DNA of 6,720 nucleotides, taken from positions 1-6,720 of the forward strand of contig DATCGY010000283.1 of the NCBI GenBank assembly GCA_036508635.1, read 5' to 3'. Positions within the stretch are counted from its first letter, which is position 1; each line of letters starts with the position of its first letter. Of this stretch, positions 1 through 5,561 are shown piece by piece. The DNA comes from FEN-727 sp036508635 (GTDB lineage Bacteria > Actinomycetota > Geothermincolia > Fen-727 > Anoxymicrobiaceae). The notes beneath the pieces are model-generated. The model made no database searches. It worked only from the letters and a program-made list of their open reading frames with translations, and was not told where the DNA came from. The translations under genes were made by a program, and so were the position numbers.

Positions 1-1137
1 GAAGACGTCGTAAAGCTTCCGTTTACCACCAAGGACGACCTGCGAGAGAACTACCCGTTCGGTCTGTTCGCGGTGCCGACCAGGGACATCGTGCGGATTC
101 ACGCTTCGTCGGGGACGACGGGCATGTCCACGGTCGTCGGCTACACGAGCCGTGACCTCGAAGTCTGGTCCGAGCTGATGGCGAGGGCTCTCGCGGCTGG
201 CATGGCCGACGCTTCGGATATCATCCAGGTGGCGTACGGCTACGGGCTGTTCACCGGTGGGCTCGGAGTCCACTACGGAGTCGAGAAGCTCGGCGGCTCT
301 GTCATCCCGATATCGGGCGGCAACACCAAGCGCCAGATACGGATGATGGTAGACCTGGGCACCACCGTCCTCTGCTGTACTCCATCCTATGCCCTGTACA
401 TGGCGGAGGCCGCCGAGGAAATGGGCGTTGATTTCAAACAGCTCAAGCTCAAGTCCGGCATCTTCGGGGCGGAGCCGTGGAGCGACCGCATGAGAGACAG
501 GATCGAGCACCTGCTCAATCTGTCCGCTTTTGACATATACGGTCTCTCGGAGGTTATGGGGCCCGGCGTCGCCATAGAGTGTGAGAACAAGAACGGTCTC
601 CATATCTTCGAGGACGCGTTTCTAGCGGAGGTGATCGACCCGGCGACCGGCGAGCCGCTGCCGATGGGAGAGCAGGGCGAGCTCGTCTTCACGACCATCA
701 ATAAATTCGGCATGCCGCTCATAAGGTACCGGACCCGCGACATTACGATGCTGACCGACGAGGAGTGCTCTTGCGGTAGAACCCACGTAAGGATGAGCAG
801 GGTGCGCGGCAGGACCGACGACATGCTCATCATCAGGGGGGTCAACGTTTTCCCGCAGCAGATAGAGACAGTCCTGATGCAGATCGAGGGAATCTCCCCG
901 CATTACCAGATCATAGTTGAGCGAGAGGCCGGCCTGGACATTATCGAGGTCCAGGTTGAGGTCGACGAAGATCTTTTCTCGGATAGGATCAAAGGCCTCG
1001 AAGAGATTCAGAATGTCATTCACGACGAGATTGAGAGTTACCTGGGAATCGGCGTCAAGGTGGTGCTGGTTGAGCCCAGGAGCATAGCTCGCAGCGAGGG
1101 CAAGGCCGTTCGGGTCATCGACAAGCGTGAACTCTAG
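1..1137 (+). CDS. paaK: phenylacetate-CoA ligase (aryl-CoA ligase), 5' truncated by the window
   Basis: Adenylate-forming ligase that activates phenylacetate or a related arylacetate to its CoA thioester with ATP, in the cytoplasm. The reading frame is open from base 1 with family-typical sequence (LPFTTKDDLRENYPFG), so the gene begins upstream and the GTG at 73 is not the start; roughly 50 N-terminal residues are missing. Counting from the first codon: P-loop SSGTTGMST at 36-44, FGAEPW 155-160, YGLSE 180-184, YRTRD 243-247, a CSCGR cysteine knuckle 256-260, hinge RGRTDDM 269-275, and SEGKA 365-369 with the C-terminal catalytic Lys. The usual P-loop reads SSGTTGKPT, so Lys-Pro is here Met-Ser. 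The ACT gene follows after 13 nt, and this pairing is common in anaerobes, often beside indolepyruvate:ferredoxin oxidoreductase genes, which would lie outside the window. The exact substrate (phenylacetate, indoleacetate or another aryl acid) cannot be told from sequence. Confidence 0.95.
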   Translation, partial: EDVVKLPFTTKDDLRENYPFGLFAVPTRDIVRIHASSGTTGMSTVVGYTSRDLEVWSELMARALAAGMADASDIIQVAYGYGLFTGGLGVHYGVEKLGGSVIPISGGNTKRQIRMMVDLGTTVLCCTPSYALYMAEAAEEMGVDFKQLKLKSGIFGAEPWSDRMRDRIEHLLNLSAFDIYGLSEVMGPGVAIECENKNGLHIFEDAFLAEVIDPATGEPLPMGEQGELVFTTINKFGMPLIRYRTRDITMLTDEECSCGRTHVRMSRVRGRTDDMLIIRGVNVFPQQIETVLMQIEGISPHYQIIVEREAGLDIIEVQVEVDEDLFSDRIKGLEEIQNVIHDEIESYLGIGVKVVLVEPRSIARSEGKAVRVIDKREL

Positions 1138-1143
1138 AGGAGG
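1136..1143 (+). promoter_or_regulatory. Strong Shine-Dalgarno site for the ACT-domain gene
   Basis: AGAGGAGG lies 7 nt before the ATG at 1151 and overlaps the paaK stop codon (TAG, 1135-1137). It fixes the start at 1151 rather than at the in-frame GTG at 1127, which lies inside paaK and has no such site. It is the clearest ribosome binding site in the window, so this small protein may be made in higher amounts than its neighbours. Confidence 0.85.
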
Positions 1144-1150
1144 TTTCCAA

Positions 1151-1582
1151 ATGACGGTCAGGCAGATATCGGTATTCCTGGAGAACAAGTCTGGAAGGCT
1201 CCTTGATGTGACAAGGCACCTTGGGGAATCGGATGTGAACATCCGGGCTCTGTGCGTCGCCGACACTAGTGAGTTCGGCGTGGTGCGCCTCATAGTCGAC
1301 GACCCGCACAAAGCTCACGAGGTGCTGAAGGCTGACGGGTTCACCGTCAAGGAGACGGTTGTCATCGCCGTCGAGGTCGAGGACAGCCCCGGTGGGCTGT
1401 CCGGTGTCATCAAGCCGCTCGTCGAGCAGGAGATGAATATAGAGTACATGTACTGCTTCGTAGAGAAGTCCGGCGAGAACGCGGTTGTGATCATTAGGGT
1501 CGAAGAGGCCGAGCAGGCGATCGGAGCTCTCAAGGTAGCCGGGTACCGCGTCATCCCCTCAGACGAGCTCTATGCGATGTGA
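1151..1582 (+). CDS. tandem ACT-domain protein linked to aryl-CoA ligase
   Basis: A 143-residue cytoplasmic protein made of two ACT domains, at about residues 4-66 and 72-135. The first shows the pattern QISVFLENKSGRLLDVT followed by NIRAL at 30-34; the second shows DSPGGLSGVIKPL (78-90) and then MNIEYMY (95-101). The Gly-Leu turn and Asn-Ile strand in each repeat are the ACT signature, a fold that usually binds amino acids or similar small ligands between domains. There is no catalytic domain. The gene starts 13 nt after paaK behind a very strong Shine-Dalgarno site and ends 10 nt before yjbQ, so it is part of the same operon. From this context it may sense an aromatic amino acid or arylacetate and modulate the ligase or the upstream pathway. 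That role is inferred; the ligand and partner are unknown. No individual gene symbol is established. Confidence 0.92.
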   Translation: MTVRQISVFLENKSGRLLDVTRHLGESDVNIRALCVADTSEFGVVRLIVDDPHKAHEVLKADGFTVKETVVIAVEVEDSPGGLSGVIKPLVEQEMNIEYMYCFVEKSGENAVVIIRVEEAEQAIGALKVAGYRVIPSDELYAM

Positions 1583-1592
1583 TGTGTGAGAG

Positions 1593-2012
1593 ATGTCCGT
1601 CGTAACGCTACGATTCTCCCTGAAGACGAACGGCAACGGTGAGATTGTGGATATCACCGGCAGCGTTTCTGAAGCCGTCCGGAAATCAGGGGTCTTATCG
1701 GGTATAGTGACCATCTTCGTTCCCGGATCCACGGCCGGACTTACCACTGTCGAGTACGAGCCGGGGCTCGTGGAGGACATCGACGAGCTATTCGAGAGGC
1801 TAGCACCCCAGAACCGGGAGTACCACCACAATCTCCGCTGGCACGACGGGAACGGGCACGCTCACGTGAGAGCCTCCCTCCTGGGGCCTTCGCTGACAGT
1901 CCCGTTCACGGAGGGGCGGCTCACCCTGGGAATCTGGCAGCAGATAATCCTCATTGACTTCGACAACAAGTCCCGCAGCAGGGAGCTCGTCTGTCAGGTA
2001 ATGGGTGAGTGA
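1593..2012 (+). CDS. yjbQ: YjbQ/UPF0047 family protein (secondary thiamine-phosphate synthase type)
   Basis: A 139-residue single-domain protein of normal family length. It carries the family signatures: VPGSTAGLTTVEYEPG (43-58), WHDGNGHAH (83-91) with the conserved Asp and His residues, GPSLTVPF (98-105), and a final LGIWQQIILIDFDN segment (112-125). The last motif is usually GTWQQ; here Thr is Ile. Family members form trimers. E. coli YjbQ has weak thiamine-phosphate synthase activity, but its main physiological role is unclear, so the product name should be read cautiously. ATG 1593 is the first usable start, because the frame has a TGA at 1587-1589. The GTGAGAG before it lies too close for a normal Shine-Dalgarno site, so translation may depend on coupling to the ACT gene that ends 10 nt upstream. 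It is the last gene of this + strand operon. Confidence 0.93.
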   Translation: MSVVTLRFSLKTNGNGEIVDITGSVSEAVRKSGVLSGIVTIFVPGSTAGLTTVEYEPGLVEDIDELFERLAPQNREYHHNLRWHDGNGHAHVRASLLGPSLTVPFTEGRLTLGIWQQIILIDFDNKSRSRELVCQVMGE

Positions 2013-2013
2013 T

Positions 2014-2035
2014 GCCCGGGCGCAGGCGCGCCGGC
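2014..2035. terminator. GC-rich hairpin between convergent genes, possible bidirectional transcription barrier
   Basis: The 30-nt gap between the yjbQ stop and the stop of the opposing M28-like gene contains an imperfect inverted repeat. I can pair 2014-2016 with 2033-2035, 2018-2019 with 2031-2032 and 2021-2023 with 2028-2030. This gives eight G-C pairs with two single-base bulges and an AGGC loop. Neither side has a proper U tract (the + side continues CATAAAG), so it is not a textbook intrinsic terminator. Position between convergent stops is the main reason to propose a terminator role. Confidence 0.35.
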
Positions 2036-2042
2036 CATAAAG

Positions 2043-3338
2043 CTAGGAGAATCTGCCCTCGCGTTCCGAGTGTTTTGGATCGTCCAGGTTCGGTGATTCC
2101 TTGGCCAGGTCTTCGCGCTCGGAGTCCTCGACCTCGTGCACCTTGCGTGACGTGGCTCTCTTGCCCTCACCGGCAATGCTGTCTATCTCGTCCAGGAGGA
2201 TCTCTACGAATTTCACAGCACGGTCCAGAGAGGCTCGCTGGATCCGGTCATAGGCATCGCCTTCGTTATGCCAGCCGTCGTACGTGCCGCCACGCGTGCC
2301 CCCTATGGTGATAGCCTTGTATCCCCTGACGGTCGCGACCATAGCGTCGCTCTTCTTTACGCGGCATTTGCCCTTCTTCACCTGGAGGCTCCTCGAGCGG
2401 TCGGCCGCCATCAAGGCGATCTTTCTCAGCTTTCGGGATGCCCTGAAACCGAGCATCGGACCTTCGCGTGTGATCACGTTCGCGCCTCCACGGCCGACGT
2501 GGTCGATATTGACTATGAACGCGTGCTTCAGCGAGCTGCGATGACGTCCAAGAAGCGCGACCATCCCCCTGCCTCCGGCGAAGCCGCGGGCGGTCGCCAC
2601 CCCCCACACCGTCGTGTGCTCGAGGGGCTTCTCGGCCAGAGAAGACATCGCCGAGAGCATGACCGCGACACCTGACCCGTTGTCGTTCGCCCCTGCTGTG
2701 TACATGCCTCGAAACTCGCCCATCAGTATCAGGAAGGCCGCAACAAAGAGGAAGGCGGGGGCTGGGGCAAAGGCCGCCCACGTTATCGATATGGCCTGGC
2801 GCGATAGTTTGAGGAGGGAGGCGACAAGGCCGAAGATGCTCAAGATCCCGATAAGCGTGACGCACGTGAACGCAACGATATAGAGGACGCGGTAAGCTCT
2901 CGCTATACCGGGCCTCCCGAGCGGAGAGCCCTTGGCGGTATCGTAATTTGCAGCGAGCACGACCAGTTGTCGCGGGTCCTCGCTCGGTCTGACCTTTCCG
3001 AGCACGTTGGTCGCACTGCTGTGCGGCATCAGCTTGGATATGATTCCCCAGGAGTACGTCTCCATCTGGAAGAGCAGCCAGACGATTGCCGCCAGAACGA
3101 CGCTCAGGGTGTAATCGACACGAAAAACGAGATAAGCGACGATTGCGAGAATGCAGATGATCGCGAGCGCCGGCAGATCGGACTTCCACGTGGAGAAAGT
3201 CTCTACGTCTACCTCGATATCGAACTCGGAGAACGCTCGCAGGACATATGATGCGGCGGCTGACTCTCCATCGGTTCCGGCGCCCCGGGCCCCGATTCTC
3301 TTGGACAGGTCAAGTACGTGTTTGCTGGGTAGATCCAT
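2043..3338 (-). CDS. M28-like zinc peptidase homologue, membrane-embedded and probably inactive
   Basis: A 431-residue protein with an M28 (aminopeptidase/PDZ-less Zn-peptidase) fold signature split by membrane segments. Hydrophobic stretches at about 54-73, 76-91, 150-175 and 185-206 look like four transmembrane helices. The core retains GANDNGSG (216-223, bridging Asp219), NIDHVGRG (277-284, Asp279) and a late DGWHNEGDAYD (354-364, His357). However, the usual first ligand His-x-Asp reads Asn131-Tyr-Asp133. The Glu-Glu expected in the TxxEExGxxGS-type motif is replaced around VATARGFAGGRG (247-258). One metal ligand, the second-site Glu and the general-base Glu therefore appear lost, which suggests a pseudo-peptidase with a binding or scaffold role. 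The tail after about 390 is highly charged and probably disordered. There is no signal peptide. ATG 3338 is the first possible start, because an in-frame TAG lies 9 nt before it, and there is no Shine-Dalgarno site. The frame is intact, so this is not a decayed gene. The substrate or partner is unknown. Confidence 0.85.
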   Translation of the reverse strand: MDLPSKHVLDLSKRIGARGAGTDGESAAASYVLRAFSEFDIEVDVETFSTWKSDLPALAIICILAIVAYLVFRVDYTLSVVLAAIVWLLFQMETYSWGIISKLMPHSSATNVLGKVRPSEDPRQLVVLAANYDTAKGSPLGRPGIARAYRVLYIVAFTCVTLIGILSIFGLVASLLKLSRQAISITWAAFAPAPAFLFVAAFLILMGEFRGMYTAGANDNGSGVAVMLSAMSSLAEKPLEHTTVWGVATARGFAGGRGMVALLGRHRSSLKHAFIVNIDHVGRGGANVITREGPMLGFRASRKLRKIALMAADRSRSLQVKKGKCRVKKSDAMVATVRGYKAITIGGTRGGTYDGWHNEGDAYDRIQRASLDRAVKFVEILLDEIDSIAGEGKRATSRKVHEVEDSEREDLAKESPNLDDPKHSEREGRFS

Positions 3339-3344
3339 GCCGAT

Positions 3345-3373
3345 ATTCTAGCACAGGGCTTGCTCTCTGAAAG
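3345..3373 (-). promoter_or_regulatory. Candidate extended -10 promoter for the M28-like gene, predicting a leaderless mRNA
   Basis: On the - strand, TGC-TAGAAT (-10 at 3350-3345, extended TG at 3353-3352) lies 6 nt before the ATG at 3338. Initiation about 7 nt past the -10 would fall on the A of that ATG. The -35 region 17 nt upstream (CTTTCA, 3373-3368) is poor, matching the consensus at three of six positions, which is compatible with an extended -10 promoter. The lack of any Shine-Dalgarno site agrees with leaderless translation. Confidence 0.45.
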
Positions 3374-3396
3374 CGGCCTGGAATTACATCGAACTG

Positions 3397-3426
3397 TTGA
3401 CCTTGATTTGCTTCAGTAGTTAAAAT
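3397..3426 (+). promoter_or_regulatory. Strong sigma70-type promoter reading toward dxs
   Basis: TTGACC at 3397-3402 and TAAAAT at 3421-3426 each match the consensus at five of six positions and are 18 nt apart. They lie in the most AT-rich part of the window. The start site would be near 3433, giving a leader of roughly 240 nt to the dxs ATG at 3675. Together with the - strand promoter it forms a compact divergent promoter region. Confidence 0.6.
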
Positions 3427-3466
3427 CAAAGTAAGAAAGAAACGGCTTCAGGCAAACAACGAATCA

Positions 3467-3640
3467 ATGCCTCTCCTCGAATATCGGTTCCGGATAGCCC
3501 CTCTTGCCGGCTCCCTGAAGTTCTTGACATTTATATGTCCTGAATCCGGGCAAGTACAACCCGTGTCCTTGTTGGCTTATCGGCCGTTCTGTAGAATGTG
3601 GATGCTTCCGCTTGAGCATGATGAAGAGATCGATCGGTGA
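3467..3640 (+). CDS. Doubtful small ORF (57 aa) in the dxs leader
   Basis: An ATG at 3467 opens a 57-codon frame ending at TGA 3638-3640, inside the proposed dxs transcript and overlapping its upstream alternative starts in another frame. The product begins MPLLEYRFR, reminiscent of the MPxYEYR start of FmdB-type zinc-ribbon proteins. It later has CPESG (24-28) and RPFC (39-42), which loosely resemble two zinc knuckles, but the second Cys of the first knuckle is Ser. The Shine-Dalgarno site is weak. It could be an upstream ORF, a remnant of a zinc-ribbon gene, or chance. Codon use is less GC-biased at third positions than in the neighbouring genes. I consider it unlikely to be a functional protein gene. 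Confidence 0.2.
   Translation: MPLLEYRFRIAPLAGSLKFLTFICPESGQVQPVSLLAYRPFCRMWMLPLEHDEEIDR
3569..3597 (+). promoter_or_regulatory. Second, weaker promoter candidate for dxs
   Basis: TTGTTG (3569-3574) and TAGAAT (3592-3597) are exactly 17 nt apart. The -10 matches five of six bases and the -35 matches three of six. Initiation near 3604 would give a leader of about 70 nt to ATG 3675. If this promoter is used, the upstream TTG start at 3612 would have almost no leader. Confidence 0.3.
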
Positions 3641-3674
3641 AAGGTATACGGTAATCCTGGCGAATAAATCAGGC

Positions 3675-5561
3675 ATGGAACCAAAAGAGTCTTCAATCCT
3701 CGACAAGATCGATTCACCGCGAGATCTTCGCCTGGTGCCGCAGTCTGAACTCGGTTGCCTCGCCGAAGAGATCCGTCGACTGATCATAGAGACCACCAGC
3801 CGCACCGGAGGACATCTTGCCTCGAGCCTCGGAGCGGTCGAACTCGCGATCGCGATCCATAGGGCTCTCGACACACCTGAAGACCGTGTGATATGGGATG
3901 TCGGACACCAGGCGTACGCGCACAAGATACTGACCGGCAGGCGCGAACGGTTCGACACGCTTCGCCATTATGGCGGTCTCTCCGGTTTCCCGCGTCGCGA
4001 GGAGAGCGAATTCGATACTGTGGACAGCGGGCATTCCGGTTCTTCCCTGAGCTACGCTATGGGCCTTGCACTGGCACGCGATCTCAAGGGCGAAAAGTAC
4101 TCGGTCGCCGCGGTGATCGGTGACGGAGCAATGACGTCTGGCGTTGCTTATGAGGCGATGAACCAGGCGGGGCACCACCCGGACACCCCGATGATAATAA
4201 TCCTCAACGACAACGAGATGTCCATATCCCAGAATGTCGGTGGAATTGCGTCATACCTGTCACGATTGCGAATAAAGCCTGGATATACGCACGTCAAGGG
4301 AGAGTTCGAGGATATAATACGCACGATGCCCGGCCTCGGGGGTGGATTGCTCAAGCTTTTCACCCAGGTAAAGGACAGCGTTACCCATGTGCTGGTACCG
4401 GGCATGCTCTTCGAATCGTTCGGGCTCAAATACGTCGGCCCCATAGACGGACACGACATCCCAGCGCTCGAAGAGACGATCAGGGAAGCAAGCGAGATCA
4501 ACGGTCCCGTGCTGGTCCACGCGGTCACGCAAAAAGGCAGGGGCTATGACTTCTCCGAGCGCCGGCCCGAGAAGTTCCACGGGATCTCCGCTTTTGACAG
4601 CACCACGGGGAAAACCAGCAAGAAATCCGGAGAAGTTGCATATACAGAACGTTTCTCCGATACCATTGTCTTGCTCGGTGAAGAAAAGCCCGACCTGGTC
4701 GCCATCACCGCCGCGATGAAGCTGGGAACCGGTCTCGACGCGTTCAGCAGGCGCTTCCCTCGCAGATTTTTCGACGTCGGTATAGCAGAGCAGTTTGCGG
4801 TTAACCTCGCAGCGGCATTCGCCCTGGGAGGCCTGAGGCCGGTCGTGGCGATATACTCAACATTCCTCCAGAGGGCACTCGACCAGATATCGCAGGAGGT
4901 CTGTCTTCAGGGACTACCGGTGGTATTCGTGATAGACAGGGCCGGTCTCGTGGGTGAGGATGGTTCCACGCACCACGGGTACTTCGATATCTCGTATACA
5001 AGGATGCTGCCGAACATGACCGTCATGGCACCCGGCGATGGTGATGAACTTGCCCGGATGTTGAGATTTGCGCTGGACCTCAACTCCCCCGTGGCCGTCA
5101 GGTTCCCTCGTGGAAGAGCGACGCTGGTCGATGGTGTCGGACGGGAGCCGCTCGTCGCGGGCAGGGGCGAGGTCGTCGCCGAAGGAAGCGACATCGCGTT
5201 GCTGGCTATCGGTGACATGGTGGAGGTGGCGGTCCGGGTACGCCAGATCCTGAAGGAGAAAGGCATCTCCGCGGCCGTCGCGAACGCAAGGTTCGCGAAG
5301 CCGATGGACCCCGACTTCCTCACTGGCATCGCGGGCGGTAAGAAGCTTGTCGTAACGCTCGAGGACAATGTCGTAGCGGGGGGTTATGGTAGTGGCGTGC
5401 TCGAGGTCCTCGGGGGTGCGATGCCCGGCACCACCGTGATTGTCAGGGGTTTGCCCGACAGGTACGTGCATCACGGCAAGATCGGCGAGTTGCTCGAAGA
5501 ATCGGGCCTGTCGGCCGCTAAGCTTTCCGAAGAGATTGCCGGTTACCTGGATCGCGCATGA
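3675..5561 (+). CDS. dxs: 1-deoxy-D-xylulose-5-phosphate synthase (DXS) with unusual active-site residues
   Basis: Thiamine diphosphate enzyme that condenses pyruvate and glyceraldehyde 3-phosphate to DXP, the first step of the MEP isoprenoid pathway and a precursor of thiamine and pyridoxal phosphate. At 628 residues it has normal family length. Visible motifs (numbered from ATG 3675) are GGHLASSLG with His47, WDVGHQAYAHKILTGRR (74-90), the GDG...N cofactor site (Gly149-Gly151, Asn178), GPIDGHD (255-261), AEQ with catalytic Glu372, DRAG (421-424), Asp429, His433 and RFPRG with Arg476. Two changes stand out: AEQH is AEQF (Phe374, TTT at 4794-4796), and RAYDQ is RALDQ (Leu402, CTC at 4878-4880). 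I chose ATG 3675 because ILDKIDSPRDLR follows as in other DXS N-termini; starts at TTG 3612, ATG 3618 or ATG 3621 would add an unconserved extension. No start has a good Shine-Dalgarno site. It overlaps tlyA by 4 nt. It may be the main DXS or a specialised paralogue. Confidence 0.93.
   Translation: MEPKESSILDKIDSPRDLRLVPQSELGCLAEEIRRLIIETTSRTGGHLASSLGAVELAIAIHRALDTPEDRVIWDVGHQAYAHKILTGRRERFDTLRHYGGLSGFPRREESEFDTVDSGHSGSSLSYAMGLALARDLKGEKYSVAAVIGDGAMTSGVAYEAMNQAGHHPDTPMIIILNDNEMSISQNVGGIASYLSRLRIKPGYTHVKGEFEDIIRTMPGLGGGLLKLFTQVKDSVTHVLVPGMLFESFGLKYVGPIDGHDIPALEETIREASEINGPVLVHAVTQKGRGYDFSERRPEKFHGISAFDSTTGKTSKKSGEVAYTERFSDTIVLLGEEKPDLVAITAAMKLGTGLDAFSRRFPRRFFDVGIAEQFAVNLAAAFALGGLRPVVAIYSTFLQRALDQISQEVCLQGLPVVFVIDRAGLVGEDGSTHHGYFDISYTRMLPNMTVMAPGDGDELARMLRFALDLNSPVAVRFPRGRATLVDGVGREPLVAGRGEVVAEGSDIALLAIGDMVEVAVRVRQILKEKGISAAVANARFAKPMDPDFLTGIAGGKKLVVTLEDNVVAGGYGSGVLEVLGGAMPGTTVIVRGLPDRYVHHGKIGELLEESGLSAAKLSEEIAGYLDRA

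Larger units (their letters stand above)
3339..3674. other. Divergent intergenic region between the M28-like gene and dxs
   Basis: This 336-nt stretch is the only sizeable gap without a confident gene. It is AT-richer than its surroundings, especially around 3379-3470. It holds the two candidate + strand promoters, the - strand extended -10 promoter and the doubtful 57-codon ORF. A 7-bp inverted repeat (CTTCAGG 3446-3452 and CCTGAAG 3514-3520, extendable by two G-U pairs) could close a long loop in the dxs leader, and CCGGAT 3490-3495 can pair with ATCCGG 3544-3549, but those two pairings cross. I recognise no known riboswitch or intrinsic terminator in it. Confidence 0.6.

Noticed and set aside
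73..75. GTG as the start of the aryl-CoA ligase
   Set aside because: The frame is open to the window edge and the upstream codons encode conserved PaaK sequence, so the gene is truncated rather than starting here.
622..1311. Long open frame on the - strand across the paaK/ACT junction
   Set aside because: It lies opposite two well-conserved genes, has no family-like motifs or ribosome binding site, and is explained by the GC-rich codon pattern of the + strand genes.
2266..3189. 307-codon - strand frame inside the M28-like gene, possibly indicating a frameshift
   Set aside because: It is Arg/Pro/His-rich with no conserved motif, while the 431-codon frame carries all M28-like motifs without a break.
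3524..3529. Perfect -35 hexamer TTGACA on the + strand
   Set aside because: No -10 element lies 16-19 nt downstream; the nearest candidate, TACAAC at 3555, is 25 nt away.
3433..3674. Thiamine diphosphate riboswitch ahead of dxs
   Set aside because: The conserved CTGAGA and ACCTGA elements of the THI box are not present in the leader.
3464..3958. - strand frame opposite the start of dxs and its leader
   Set aside because: It runs against highly conserved DXS sequence, and nothing in its translation resembles a known family.
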